From assembly GCA_024449915.1 (NCBI GenBank), contig JAMZAV010002010.1:227584-291583 (forward strand): DNA of 64,000 nt, given 5' to 3'. Each line of letters starts with the position of its first letter. Within the stretch, counting starts at the first letter, position 1. The notes beneath the pieces were generated by a model. That model did not search any database, had not been told where the DNA came from, and saw nothing but the letters and a program-made list of their open reading frames with translations. Both the position numbers and the translations under genes were made by a program. Origin of the DNA: Sweltsa coloradensis. Lineage: Eukaryota; Arthropoda; Insecta; Plecoptera; Chloroperlidae. Of this stretch, positions 33,837 to 46,500 are shown piece by piece.

Positions 33837-34773
33837 TCAATGGACCACTGGTGATGGGCGGAGCTTAAAACGATCGATAGGCCAAAAGACGAGAGTTGGG
33901 ATAGATTCTCATTTCCCAAGTTTACGTCTGTTGAACGGCGCACCACTTATCACGCTCTAACTCTGATTCTATCCATTATTTGGACAAAACTTAAGAGGAA
34001 TAATATTTAGCAAACACTTCATCGCTTATAATAGCGAACATTGCGAATTTTTTTACACAGCCGTTAGCTTGTTATTACAATGTACGTATCATACATGAAA
34101 AATAAACAAAACGACTATAAGCTTTCTCAACTTCAATTGACAAAAAACTACTTATCGGATTTCGACAAGGCCTCTTTCAAAAAATGCATCTGTCTGTTTA
34201 GAGAAGAAATAAATCAACTTACTAGATAGAAAGTGCACTGAACGAAAATTTATAGCATGGGTTAATATGCAGCGTGCCGTTTTTCACGGCTCATCCGCAC
34301 GTCAAAAGTGCGTATTTGACTTTAAAACACATACACTGCATATGAACCCATGCTATAAAATTTCGTTCGGTGCACTTTCTATCTAGAAAGTTGATTTATT
34401 TCTTCTCTAAACAGACAGGTGCATTTTTTGAAAGAGGCCTCGTCGAAATCCGATGAGTAGTTGTTTGTCAATTGAAGTTGAGAAAGCTTATAGTTGTTTT
34501 GTTTATTTTTCATGTATGATGCGTACATTGTAATAACAAGCTAACGGCTGTGTAAAAAAATTCGCAATATTCGCTATTATAAGCAATGAAGTGTTTGCTA
34601 AATTTTATTCCTCTTAAGTTTGGTCCAAATAATGAATAGAATCAGAGTTAGAGCGTGATAAGTGGTGCGCCGTTCAACAGACGTACACTTGGGAAATGAG
34701 GATTTATCCCAACTCATTCCGCCATGTTGCCTCGTGACGTCAGGAGGCGGGTAAAATTCTAGTGGTCAATTAA
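33837..34773. mobile_element. Fold-back DNA element inside exon 5 of CRAL-TRIO gene A
   Basis: The element is 33845-34765 (921 bp), ends CCACT...AGTGG. It is flanked by TCAATGGA (33837-33844) and TCAATTAA (34766-34773), an 8-bp target duplication with 6 of 8 matches. The two arms (about 33890-34270 and 34335-34725) are near-perfect reverse complements around a centre of about 65 bp. Paired words include GCGCACCACTTATCACGC and TAACAAGCTAACGGCTG. No coding capacity. The 8-bp duplication suggests hAT-type mobilisation. A related right-end fragment lies in intron 3 of gene B. Confidence 0.85.
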
Positions 34774-36083
34774 GACCTTGGCAAAGTCTGGTATATTTAG
34801 TACATGGATTTCTTTATGCCGACATGCAGTGGCTTTCTGTGGACAACAACATAATGTTATGGTTTGCTAGAAGCCATGCACATAATATTGTTTAATTCAC
34901 ACAAGAGTAATGGGTAATGTAATTAAGTTTATTCAATTTTGTATTTAGGTTGGACTCAATAAATTACTAAGTATATGTCTTGGTATGGTAGATTGTATAA
35001 TTGTTCTTGGCACATGTGGGATGGATCTGTTATAGAAAATAAATATACGATTCAAACACCAACCAACCAACCAACCCTATTGCAGTCTTGACTTTCTTTC
35101 ATATGTATTAATTATTACATCAAATGTTTTGGGTGTAACAAGTGATAAAATTCTTAACATTGGAATAACATGAACGAGTCTGAAAACCAAGATTTAAGTC
35201 GATCGTTGGCCTAACTTTACACTAATGAAAAGATCTGGTCAACTACACACGTTGTCGGCAACGAGGTTGTGACAACTTTAGTTTAGTTAATAATAAATTT
35301 AAGTTTTATGTGACAGCTGGCAAATTACATTGGGTGACCACAGGGGTCCAGCGTACTAATCAATACTAAGTACATATATTACTTGATACAATAATTACAA
35401 ATATGAAAACAAATTGAAGTAAATTTATGATAATGAACATGGTTTTAAAGATGGTAATGCAAAATGACCATGGAATGCTTTAAAATGTAATATCTATTGG
35501 AATTTTCACTGCACTTTAATAAATAAATAACAAGATTTCTTAAAAATTTTATATTTTGTAAGCTGAGGGAAGCATTTTATATTTACTGTTTGGTCATATG
35601 TAATTGACATGGCAGTATTTATTTTTGTTTCTAACTCTTGTACTGTCTCAATAAAACCAGTAGAAGGCGACTGATAATCGTCGATATATTATTTTCAAAT
35701 CTATTTATTTATTAAAGTGCAGTGTAACATCCAATAGATTAATAACAACTAAACATGACCTGCTCTGCTCTACAAGTTTCACTTTTGATTACCTCTGCTG
35801 CCTGAACGAATCTAGGCATTTGATCCAGAGAATGAAGCATAGACATCTGAGCAAAGCCGACTTTACTCGCGTCAAAGATAAATGTGAATCCAGTCACCTG
35901 GTTCACTTCGTCTTCGAGAATTGTCATGGTGATCATGTTGAAGTTCTTTATCACGTCCTCCATTTTGAACTTGTTTGGGTCAAGTCGTTCTGAAAACATC
36001 GGCCCTCTTTTATTAGAATTGGTATCTGGATATGTTATTTTGAATGGAAAACTTATGGAATGCTACTTTTTGAATTTGAGAAC

Positions 36084-36348
36084 AAAATATTTGGTATGCA
36101 CATCGATACTTTTTTCATCATCGATTACCAAAATGGTAATGTCATTATCGAATCGATATTGTGACCATTGTGAGCTGTGACCTATCTCTGTCTGCCCAAG
36201 CAGGAAATACGAATTACGTGTTTCGGGTCGTTTTCAACCAATTATTGATATTCCATTATCGATGATGACTTTTGATTATCGAGATTTTTATCCAATATTG
36301 ATTTTCGATCGATAATATCGATTATCGTGTGCATCCCTACAAAATGTT
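36084..36348. mobile_element. Short hAT-like MITE in intron 3 of gene A
   Basis: The element is 36092-36340 (249 bp). The left end TGGTATGCACATCGAT is roughly the inverse of the right end GTGTGCATCCCTAC. The flanks AAAATATT (36084-36091) and AAAATGTT (36341-36348) are an 8-bp duplication with one mismatch. The interior is rich in ATCGAT/ATTATCG words. Confidence 0.6.
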
Positions 36349-37399
36349 CATGTATGGGTAACTGAAAACTGAAATTTGACTCACCATAGATTACAAGCAG
36401 AACCTTCCTTCCCCTATCGTCCCGATATGGCGATGCAAATGAGAAACTAGAAACAATTATTAATGTGCATTTCAATCAATGCCATCGCTTAAATACATCA
36501 GTAAGAAAATACCAACAATTCCAAAAAATGTTTTGTGATTCATTTTTAAATAATTACATATTTTTCATAATCACCACATATTAATGAAATCCTTAAAATA
36601 ATAAACACACTAGATTTCTAGTCTAGCACTTTTGGTCGTAAAAATAAATAATTGATCCTGATATTAAGATAAAAGGTGTCAAGGATTAGTCAATATAAAA
36701 TAAGAAAACCTGCGGAGAAAATCAAGCAATCGATTTAAAATAGGACAAATAATATTGCAATGAGATTTAGTGCTAGGCCGACTTTGAGGTTAGAATGACT
36801 AGGTATATACCTATTATCAGGGTCACTCAGGATGCCTGGGATGGTATAGGCAAGTATCTCAAGGTGGACTAAAACATGCTACAAAATTTTATAAAATGAC
36901 ACTTTAAAATGCTATGTAAACGTATCTCTTATCACTAGCATAGAAATAAAAATAAAAACGCAGATATAAAATAACGATTAGTGTAAATCAGTATTGCACC
37001 AACAAACAGGCGAACGCACATCATGTCGTAAAAAACTTTTAATAAAGTATGATAATGATTATTAACTACTTACCCGTCATTGGTGATTCTACTGAGTACT
37101 GGATCTAAGATGTCAAGATTTGTTGTTACGGGCTTGAAAGTATAACTGAATTTAAGAAAATTAATAAGCATTCCTTCCGCCATTGGCACACTGAACTTCT
37201 GCTTGCGTAGGAATCTCAGTAAAAAAGTGTCGTCTGGAACAAAATATATGTATTATTTCCTGGTTAAAGAACTTATTTACCTGACTAAAATTATATAAAT
37301 TCTCTCTTTTAAACATTAACCAAGGTTATTTTTATTTTTGATATGAAAATTTTCAAATTTGTTACCCCAACCCCTCGTCACACATTGTTACAAGTAATA

Positions 37400-37421
37400 A
37401 CCCCCCCCCCCCCCCCCCCCA
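37400..37421 (+). repeat. Poly-C run
   Basis: An unbroken run of about 20 C in AT-rich DNA, just left of the LINE in intron 1 of gene A. It is a likely place for length errors in reads. Confidence 0.9.
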
Positions 37422-37486
37422 CCAAATTGTGTGACATCATGTGTTATGGTCGTCCTTAAGGCGTGGCCGGTTACTGAGACCAATTA

Positions 37487-38824
37487 TTGTTTTTATTATG
37501 TGCGTTGTCGATATTACTAAGGTCAACTAAAATATCAACTCTTCCAATTGTAGGGAAAATTATTGAAAATATTTTGCACATGAGGTTATTACATGAAGTG
37601 GATGCATCTGAAGGTTTAAGTGAAAACAAACATGGTTTTAGGAAAGGTAGATCAACGAAAAGTGCCCTTCTAGCATTTACAGATTTTATCTATAAAGGGA
37701 TTGACAAACGAAATGGTAAGGTTGGAGCTGTTTTTGTTGATCTTAGGAAAGCATTTGATTCAGTACCTTTTTTACTTCTTTTAATAAAACTAAAAACCAG
37801 GTATAACATAAGTCCTTATTTGTTATCAATATTGGCGGATTACTTTTTAAAAAGAAAAATGTTTATCAATCTTGCAAAATATAGTTCAAAAGTATTCAAT
37901 ATATTTTGTGGAGTACCACAAGGATCAATATTAGGACCCCTTTTATTTATTCTTTACATAGATGATATATCTACGATAATGGGAGGAATCAATTATATTT
38001 TGTATGCTGATGACTTGGTCTTTTATTTAGAAGGTGTGGATGTTGAAGAGATCGTAAGACGTCTTCAAGAAGTTTTAAAGAGGATGGATGATTGGTTTAA
38101 AATTCAGGAACTTGATATTAATTATAGTAAAACAAATTTTATGATTTTTCATAAGGCTAATGATAGAAGCATGAATGATATTCATTTGACGTTGAATTGT
38201 AATGGTAAGCTAATTTCTAGAGTGTATGAATTTAAATATCGTGGAGTTTTCTAAGATAGCAATTTAAATTTTAAGAAACATTATGAATATGTATGTAATA
38301 AAGTATCATCAGCAATTGGAATTATAAGTAGAATGAAGAGGTTTGTAACAGAGAGAATGTTGAGGTTACTTGTAGATTCTTATATTCACTCTATTATTGA
38401 TTATTGTTTAGTGGTTTGGGCAGTAAGACCTACCGAATATGTTGTACTTCAGAAGAGAATTGACCATCTGTTTGATTCAATTCCTATGAGCCAAGATTTA
38501 CAATCTGATTGCTTCACGATTGAGGAAAGAATGAATTATAGCGTACTGGTAAATACATACAAAGTATTGAAAGGCATGTATTCAGATATTTTACCCAATA
38601 TTTTTCAATTTGTTGATCGCGATAGAAATTCTATTCTAATGTACTCATTGAAAGTTCCTAAATTAATTTCTGAATCATTAAGAAAGTCATTCTTGTACAG
38701 AGGAGTATCCTTTTGGAATTCAATTTCTTATGATATTAGAAGCCAGTTTACTGAGCTAGGAATAGTACAATTTAAAAGTAAAATTGAAGCAATGATAATG
38801 AATCGAAGAACAAAGAAGAATTGA
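37487..38824 (+). pseudogene. Reverse transcriptase of the (AAAT)n LINE, one in-frame stop
   Basis: RT motifs in order: ENKHGFRKGRSTKSALL, AVFVDLRKAFDSV, CGVPQGSILGPLLFILYIDD, catalytic YADDLVFY, and NYSKTNFMIF. A TAA at 38252-38254 interrupts (after EFKYRGVF); the same frame then continues (DSNLNFKKHYEYV, SYIHSIIDYCLVVW) to TGA at 38822-38824. With one nonsense codon in about 440 codons the copy looks young, but it lacks endonuclease and ORF1. Confidence 0.85.
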
Positions 38825-39644
38825 TTTTTACTATTTATTTGTGGGGCATTGTCTCTGGTGTTTATGTAATGTTAATTTATCTTCATATGTTCTTATTTAT
38901 GATTTTGATGTTCTCTTTGTTTGTTCATTATTTGCTTTGATTTTGATGTATTCAATGTATTTTCAATTGATATTTTTCTGCCTAGATTGTCTGGTTGCCG
39001 CCCACTGGTGGAACTTGCAACTTGAGTTAGGTGTCCTGTATCATTGCTGTGATCAGTTTTTGACTTGAACAATTTTAAAAAATTATACATCTGATATAAT
39101 TATAAATTAGAGTCAAGATCTTTTGTACTAAATTGTTATCAAGATTTGAACACAAGAATGAAGGTTGATCACAAGAATGAAGATTCGCGTTCGGTGGATT
39201 CTTCCGTGAAAGATTGATTACTCCCTGATTTGCTGTTCCTGATTTTTGGCAAACCTCATATTCGTTTGAGTGGGATCGTCTAATAAATCAGTTTTTTTCT
39301 TTTCGTTTTTCTTTTTTAATGTTTTTTTTTCTTTCTTTTTTCTTTTCTTTCTTTTTTTTCTTTTTGTTTTGTTTTTTTTCTTTTTTCTTTTCTTTTCATT
39401 CCCCACCCTTTTTTTATATTCGATTCATTCATAAATTGCATTTAATATCCTTTTTATTTGTTATCAAATTTGTTGAGTATTAAATGCATTGTTGTAATAT
39501 TACTATTTCAAATATTTACTTAAATGTAGTTCATTGTTGTGTCTGCATCTATGTAATTAGATTTGTTTAGTTGTCCTCCTTTGATAATCAGTTTTTATAA
39601 CTGAATAGGATAGACGTTAAATAAATAAATAAATAAATAAATAA
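37500..39644 (+). mobile_element. 5'-truncated non-LTR retrotransposon with (AAAT)n tail, in intron 1 of gene A
   Basis: It lies antisense to gene A. It begins near the start of the reverse transcriptase (ISTLPIVGKIIENIL) and ends with a long 3' UTR containing a CT-rich tract (39293-39400) and an (AAAT)n tail at 39619-39644. Shorter copies of its 3' end are at 43150-44519, 45903-46180, 54720-54800 and 11556-11625. The left boundary and target duplication are not resolved. Confidence 0.85.
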
Positions 39645-40134
39645 GGATTTATTTTTGTAAAGCATTTAATTAAATTATCTTTTTTCTGATGATATCTCAC
39701 ATATATTGGGCTGAAACGTCAATCATAACGCCCAAATTTAACAAATATAATATAAAAGAAAAGGTTTAACAAGGTTTTACGGGAAAAACTTCTGTTCAAT
39801 GTCTTCTTACCCATTCTGCAATTTGATATGTCCGGGTTTTTTCTGATCCATGCCCGGAATTCTTGTAAAGCCTGTGCACGGGTATTGTCATTCTCCCTCA
39901 ATTCCTTCTTAGCAATCTCTTTAACGAATTCCTGAAAAGCTTTTTCATCCATGGCCACTTGATCTAAATTAAAAAATATACACGAATTATTATATTGTGA
40001 TGGATGAAGTCATAAAATAAATTGTAATTAATTATTTACTTTCGCATTAATCAACTAAATTTGTTTAACAAAAACTTGAGTAAAGTACAAAATCGGATGT
40101 ATCTAGCAAGCTAGGCTCTTTTTTTAACTAGGGC

Positions 40135-40787
40135 TTAAAGGGGTATTTAACCGATAAACTCAAAAAATATATTTCATTCAGGCTAACTTATAATGAATTT
40201 CGCAATTAACAGAAAAATTTATTGGGGCCACCATGACCCCCCAAAAAATTGTTAAACATGACATTTTTCGAGCTAGGTCCCATCGGCAAAAATCTCCCAT
40301 TAGAAATAACATGGGGACGATCTTTATGCCCCGTGACCTTGGAGGATTTTGATCCAAAAAAATATTAGCCATTATGACGTACTCGACAGCCTTTTCTGTA
40401 AATTCTCTATATTTTATTTTGTAATTTGGACAAGTAGTTCGGTCAAAATATGCTGATTACCAAGATGGGGTGTGATTTCGGAATGCTTTTTTTGCGTGTT
40501 TGAGGGTATATTTGGGCACAGTTTCGAGACACGATGTTATAAAGGGGCATTTTAGATTGGTACTATGCTCTAGTATCTATGTGGACCAAAAAAGAAGCTG
40601 GTTAAAGCCGATTTAGGAAATTTTCCAAAACACCAATTTTCGCCAATTTCTGGATCAAAAAAATTAAAAAATTCGTGTTAAATCACAGTTACAAGATATA
40701 ATTTTTTAAACGGTCATTTAAGTGTAGTATTGTGCTATAGATCACGTGGTAAAAAATAATTTTTGGGGTTTTTAGCCCCTTTAACAA
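40135..40787 (-). mobile_element. TTAA-flanked MITE (piggyBac-like), copy 3, best-preserved
   Basis: Ends TTAAAGGGGTATTTAACC and TTTTTAGCCCCTTTAA: short AGGGG/CCCCT inverted ends inside a TTAA on each side, about 650 bp. It lies just upstream of gene A exon 1, in reverse orientation to copies 1 and 2. No coding capacity. Confidence 0.75.
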
Positions 40788-40789
40788 AA

Positions 40790-42063
40790 TCGAAATGTTG
40801 GGAATTTTTCAATAACGATTTGTTGACCTAATCTCGAATATCGAAAAATATTAAGTAGATTTTTACAAATTAAAAAAATGAGAAGAATTTAAAAAGAGAT
40901 CTGAACTTTTGGAGATAAGTAAATAATAATATCTTGCAAATATCTTAGAATGTGGTGGAGGTGCCGGGTACCTATAGTAAAGCCGCCCGACTGATACAAA
41001 TGGTGGAGGTGCCGGGTCGAGAACGTTAATATTTTTATGCAATTTTGGCGATACTTATCAACCCTTTCTAACACATTCTCGTAAACTCATAGCTATTTTG
41101 ATAAAAATAAATAAAAAAATTGAAATTTGATTCAGTTTTTTGCTCAACTATTTTCATTTTGACATTACAGACATCTACAATTTTTTTACGAAACGATCAC
41201 TACTCGCTTTATAATGTGTGTTCCTAAACATATTAGGGAGCGAAACTAATCACTTTTCTGTTCACATGTGTGCATGTGTAACATTTCATTTCATAACAAT
41301 AGTTCAGGTACATTAATAAAGTTTGTCCCGAATATTATTATTGTAGCACATAGGTACTCACATAAATCCAACGTCAGCTTACTGTATAAATAGAAACTGT
41401 AATCACTGTAATCTTTCAGTTCTTGGCGTGGCGAGTGATAGAAGAAGAATGTGTTTGTATTATTCACTTGTTTAAAATACTCTTTACTCGTAATAGTCCG
41501 TTCGGTTCAATTCACTTGAACCATCATTGACTAAGCCACGTGCATTACTGACTTAGCTCATTCTCAGTTAGATAGCAATGATCGGACCCTCATAAACACT
41601 TCAACGCCCCAGGCATAATATTTATATTAGGTCCAATTCAACACTAAAGGCACATGACCATTTTTATTTTGTGTGTTTATTTTGTAATTTTGTAAGGATT
41701 TGTAGAAGTTGCGAAGTCAACACGATTATGTGTGCTCACAATATAAAGTATATGCAACAAATTCAATATTGACCTTTTGCAACTGTTAAATGCAGCCTGT
41801 ATTTTACTATTATATCGTTCAATACCGGATTGCATTCGATATAATTATACTTGTATTCATTTATTTGCCTAATTAATTCATCATAAAAAATCAGCTTTAA
41901 TATAAATTTGTATTCTGCACATTGGGATGTGAAAGGGCTGTTTTGGGAGCTCGGGCAGATGTGCCCTACTTCTTCTAGGACTTTCTTCGAGAATTTTCGC
42001 TACCTGTTTCGATAACAGATGAATTTTGAAGGTTTCGGCAATTATTTTGCAAAACCATTCATA
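40790..42063. other. No gene recognised; possible orphan core promoter
   Basis: Contains a direct repeat of GTGGAGGTGCCGGGT (near 40954 and 41003). A plus-strand TATAAATA (41385-41392) is followed by TCAGTTC 31 bp later, but no coding exon follows on that strand. Confidence 0.35.
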
Positions 42064-42848
42064 CTAGGAAAACGCTTAAGTCCCGCCGCGTTGTTGGATG
42101 AGCGTAATTGGTGCATTGAGCTGCCATGTCTTATGCGGATTTTCTGTTGTTCTGTGAAAAAAATATTTCTAAGTTGAAGATTTTTTTTTGTTAAATTAAA
42201 TTTTAATAAAAATTAAACATAAAATTTTAATTTTTTTAATTAATCGTACTAATTTTAAAAAAGAAAAAATCGAAAAACTGCGATTTTTATAAGAAATAAT
42301 TATTCGATTGCGCTCAAATTTCACACGAATATATAAATTCATAAACTTAAGGTTCTGTGAAAAAATTATTACATTAGAATAAAGCATGTAGGTGTTATAA
42401 GTAAAAAAATTGTTTTTAAAAAGAAAAAAACCACAAAATTTCTATTTTCATGAAACATAATTTTTCGATTGCGCTCAAATTTCACACGGATATCTTAATT
42501 CATAAAATTTAGGTTCTGTGAAAAAATCATTAAAATCGGATTAATCATGTAGGTGTTATAAGTAAAATAAATTTTCAACAAATCAAAAAACATCGTAAAA
42601 TTGCGATTTTCATGAGAAATAATATTTTGATTGCGCTCAAAAACGTGGCAGTTCTAAGTTCAGAGATTTCGAAGGCCTCCATAAAATTTCATCGCAAACG
42701 GAGTATCGGTTTAGCCGGAATCGTGCTGACAAACACACAAAAATACAGAAAAAAGAAAGGAAGAAAGAAAAAAAGAAAAAAAAACATTCCGGATTTTTTT
42801 CTCTAGTGTAGTGAAATGGAATCTTCGCGTCGCTCGCTACGCTCATCC
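42064..42848 (-). mobile_element. Helitron-like element, family 1
   Basis: The plus-strand start is CTAGGAAAACGCTTAAGTCC and the other end is CGCTCGCTACGCTCATCC. The layout equals the copies at 597-1384 and 23095-23872, including the repeated GTTCTGTGAAAAAA segments and the A-rich tract at 42750-42783. Confidence 0.75.
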
Positions 42849-43149
42849 GATAATAACTGTAATTAGTTTATAAATTTTAAAGTGTTGTTTGTTAATTTAC
42901 TAAGAAAGATCCTTGTGGTCATCTTAGTTAAAATAGCAACAAATTATATATTATTTGCTATTTTGACAATTGTTTAATACTTATTGAGGTCATCTTTTAC
43001 CACTTTCGATCGTTATCGTTATGGAACTTTATACTAAGCCAAAAATTGTTTTCAATTACTTTTTTGTGTTTTTGCCAGGGGAAGATATCAGACAAAAAAT
43101 CGAAATTTACCTCATCAAAATTGTTAAAGAACGGTTCATTCATTCATTC

Positions 43150-44519
43150 ATATTTGTGGTTCATTGTATTTGTGTTTGTGTAATGTTAATTTCTCGTCAT
43201 AAGTTTTAATTATGATTTTGTTATTTTCTTTGGTTGTTCACTAGGAAAACGCTTAAGTCCCGCCGCGTTGTTGGATGAGCGTAATTGGTGCATTGAGCTG
43301 CCATGTGTTATGCGAATTTTCTGTTGTTCTGTGAAAAAATCATTCCTTAGTTGAAGATATTTTTAAAATTAAATTAAATTAAATAAAAAATTAACTTTTT
43401 TTTTTTTAATTAATCGTAATTTTAAAAAAGGAAAAAATCGTAATATTGAAATTTTCATAAGAAATAATTATTCGATTGCGCACAAATTTTACACGAATAT
43501 ATTAATTCATAAAATTAAGGTTCTGTAAAAAAATCATTAAAATCGGATAAAGCATGTAGGTGTTGTAAGTCGAAGAAATTTTTAAAAAATCGAAAAAAAT
43601 CGTAAAATTGCGATTTTCATGAGAAATAATTTTTCGATTGTGCTCAAAAACGTGGCAGTTCTAAGTTCAGAGATTTTGAAGACCTCCATAAAATTTCATC
43701 GCAATCGGAGTATCAATTTAGCCGGAATCGTGCTAACAAACAGACAAAAATACAAAAAAAAAAAACATTCCGGATTTTTTTCTCCAGTGTAGTGAAATGG
43801 AATCTTCGCTTCGCTCGCTACGCTCGCTACGCTCATCCAATCAATGTATTTTCAATGATATTTTTCTGCCTAGATTGTCTGGTTGTCGGCCACTGGTGGA
43901 GCTCGCAACTTGAGTAGGTGTCCTGTATCATTGATGTGATCTGTTTTTGACTTGTACAATTTCAAATAATTATATGTCCGATATAATTATTATGTATTAG
44001 AGTCAAGATCTTTTATACTAAATTGTTATCCAGATTTGAACACAAGAATTAAGATTCGCGTTCGGTGGTTTCTTCCGCGAAAGTTTGATTACTCCCTGAT
44101 TTGCTGTTCCTGATTTTTGGCAAACCTCATAATCGTTTAAGTGGGATCGTCTAACAAATCAGTTTTTTTCTTTTCATTTGTATTTTTTATGTTTTTTCTT
44201 TTTTTTCTTTTTTTTCTTTTTTCTTTCTTTCTTTTTTCTTTCTTTTTCTTTTCTTTTTCTTTTTATTCCCCACCCTTTTTTATTAAGTTCATTAATTAAT
44301 TGAATTTAATATCCTCTAAGATTTTGTTTACCAAAATCATTGTGTTTTAATACATTGTTGTTGTAGGCATAATATTAGTATTTCAAATATTTACTTAAAT
44401 GTAACTTCATTGCTGTACCTGTATTTAAGTAAGTAGATTTATTAAGTTGTCCTACTTTGTAAATCGGTTTTTTGATTGAATATGATGGACGTTATAAATA
44501 ATCAATAAATAAATAAATC
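43150..44519 (+). mobile_element. 3' UTR copy of the (AAAT)n LINE, interrupted
   Basis: Bases 43150-43240 and 43841-44519 match the 3' UTR of the LINE at 37.5-39.6 kb (TTTGTGTTTGTGTAATGTTA; TCAATGTATTTTCAATGATA; TTGTCTGGTTG; a CT-rich tract 44164-44272), ending in an AAATAAATAAAT tail. A family 1 Helitron-like element separates the two parts. Confidence 0.75.
43241..43840 (-). mobile_element. Helitron-like element, family 1, inserted in a LINE 3' UTR
   Basis: The plus-strand start is CTAGGAAAACGCTTAAGTCC and the end is GCTCGCTACGCTCATCCAA. About 600 bp, with a short A-run at 43755-43766 where other copies have longer ones. About 24 bp of the LINE are missing at the junction relative to the copy at 38.9 kb. 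Confidence 0.75.
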
Positions 44520-45902
44520 GACTGATACCACACAAATACTTTTTTCACCTACTATGCCTCGACAAAACGTGTTTGAAACCTCACGATCACACACAAGTAG
44601 CATGAATTCTTCTACGCATGCCGTCGCTTCAAATACATTATCTCGAGTTATATCTGTCGGAAAATGCAAAGCATGGACCCATTAAAAACATGGAAATAGG
44701 CGATTAAAAATATAACAAAAGTAATTGCAAGTTCTTTTTGTCAGCACAACAAAATACTTCTAGACTCAAAGTCAGGTAAGTCTGAACGACCTTCAAAGTG
44801 GTCACGTGATCAACTCAACACAACCAATGCAGAAAAACTAAAAATGCCATCATGCAATGGCCGCCTGATTTTGGAGCACTGGGAGTACTTTGACAGCTGA
44901 ATTATTAGGTCATATTATAGACGTTGTTCAAATTAAAGTGGTCTTTTAGATGCATACACCTTAACTACTTCATATAAGGAACAAGTAATGTCGAAAGAGA
45001 AGAAGTTAAAAAGATTTCTAGGATGAAGGGCCTACCTGAAGCATGAACTCTTAGGCCTAGGACTAAACACAAACAATTGTAACTAGATACATCATATAAA
45101 TTATTATTCTTACCTCCATTAACTGTAGACATCACAGTCCAAAAAGTTACAAGTATTACAATGTATTAATTTATTTTATTTTCATAATTTTCTTTATTTA
45201 CTTAATATACATGATTACTCTGTAGTACTAGGATTACATATACTTATCTGTAAGTTACCTTAGGCTATTCACCTTCTCCTCCGGAGTCAAACATGTACAA
45301 TGTGCCTGTCAAGATGAATAAAGTTATCTATCTATCTATCCAGTGACAACTGAATGAAAACCTTTTTGATATTGTTGATGTTACAAATGTTTTTATTTGT
45401 TTGTTTTAATTCAAATGCATGTGTACAGCCTATAATAAAATAACTTTTAAAATAATAATTTTTGCCTTGGAGATTATTATGCATCATTTATATGTCGTTT
45501 ATTAGATAAGAATAAGGCATTCAATCAAGCCATCAATTTTTTGTGTGGTCCACATGCGAAATGGCCGCCGAAAAGTGTCAAAAGATCTTTCAAAGTTGTG
45601 TGAATTCAACTCTATATGCACGTTAGTAATTTTATTTTAAATGCATGTATGAGAACTCAATGCGTGTCATTGGAACAAACATACAATGAGATACAGCTTT
45701 TACTTGTATTAATTGTATGTACGTCACGAACTTAGTAAAAAATTGTAAAACTACTTATTACATTGCTAACAATGTTGATTATAATAACAATCTTGAATGA
45801 AGAAGCTCAGGAAATCAGTGGCCGAAGTCCAAGCTGCAGAACACCAAGATCCGTGGGTTCAAATCCCGAAGAATGCGTAGATTTTTATTGTTCTACAATA
45901 TA
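44520..45902. other. No gene; a LINE-like 3' tail and a tRNA-like word
   Basis: Near 45324-45340, AATAAAGT followed by a TATC run looks like the 3' tail of another non-LTR element (body about 45150-45340). At 45855-45867, GGGTTCAAATCCC is a B-box-like word without a convincing A box. The rest shows nothing. Confidence 0.4.
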
Positions 45903-45907
45903 ATTTT

Positions 45908-45942
<35 letters not shown>

Positions 45943-46180
45943 TGTAACGTTTATCCTATTCAGTTATAAAAACCGATTTACAAAGTAGGACAACTAAATA
46001 AATCTAATTACATAGATGCAGACACAACAATGAACTACATTTAAGTAAATATTTGAAATAGTAATATTACAACAACGATGCATTAAATCTCAACAATTTT
46101 GGTTACAAATAAAAAGGATATTAAATGCAATTATTAATGAATTAATCAAATATAAAAAATGGTGGGGAATGAAAACAAAA
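45903..46180 (-). mobile_element. 3'-end fragment of the (AAAT)n LINE family
   Basis: A (TTTA)n run at 45910-45942, then the reverse complement of the LINE 3' end (AACGTTTATCCTATTCAG, TCTAATTACATAGATGCAGA, ATGGTGGGGAATGAAAA). Confidence 0.8.
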
Positions 46181-46500
46181 GAAAATATTTACTAACCGTT
46201 TATTACCTAATGCGTGGGTGAGGTTTTACAAAATAATCAGAACAATCTTCATCATTACCTCATTTTTTTACTTTTCATTACACTTTTTTGCAGTCTTCCG
46301 AAAAAATTTAAATAGTCAAAAAACAAAGTTGTTAAGAAATATTTGTAACTGATAATCAATTAAGTAAAGAAACTTAATTTATATTGCCAAGACATATTGT
46401 GTACATCTTCAAAGATCCAGTATAGCATAGCCAACAAATATTTTGCACGCTCTTCGCAACTGGCGATCGAAACAATTTGTTCTTATTCCTTTATATACGT

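Larger units (their letters stand above)
32292..39952 (-). pseudogene. CRAL-TRIO gene A: seven exons, exon 5 split by a fold-back element
   Basis: Carrier of small hydrophobic ligands, alpha-tocopherol-transfer/CRALBP-like family, predicted cytosolic. Exons (minus strand): 39811-39952, 37074-37233, 36385-36446, 35793-35989, exon 5 in two pieces (34766-34836 and 33791-33844), 33174-33267 and 32292-32419. Lengths and phases equal those of gene B exactly (142, 160, 62, 197, 94, 128). Exon 5 pieces total 125 bp, or 117 after removing one 8-bp target copy, the exact length in B. The N-terminal helical domain shows DDTFLLRFLRKQKFSV. The lipid-binding domain shows YRDDRGRKVLLVIY, ERLDPNKFKMEDV and LPKEYGGTMPLSEMV. 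All other exons are open with good splice sites, so the break looks recent. Exon 5 has phase 0 at both ends: skipping it would keep the frame but remove 39 residues of the lipid-binding fold. Intron 1 holds a LINE and intron 3 a small hAT MITE. Called a pseudogene because the insert brings a stop immediately (GACCACTAG); a shortened product is the alternative. Confidence 0.85.

Noticed and set aside
39218..39406. Lysine-rich open frame on the minus strand
   Set aside because: It is the CT-rich tract of a LINE 3' UTR read backwards.
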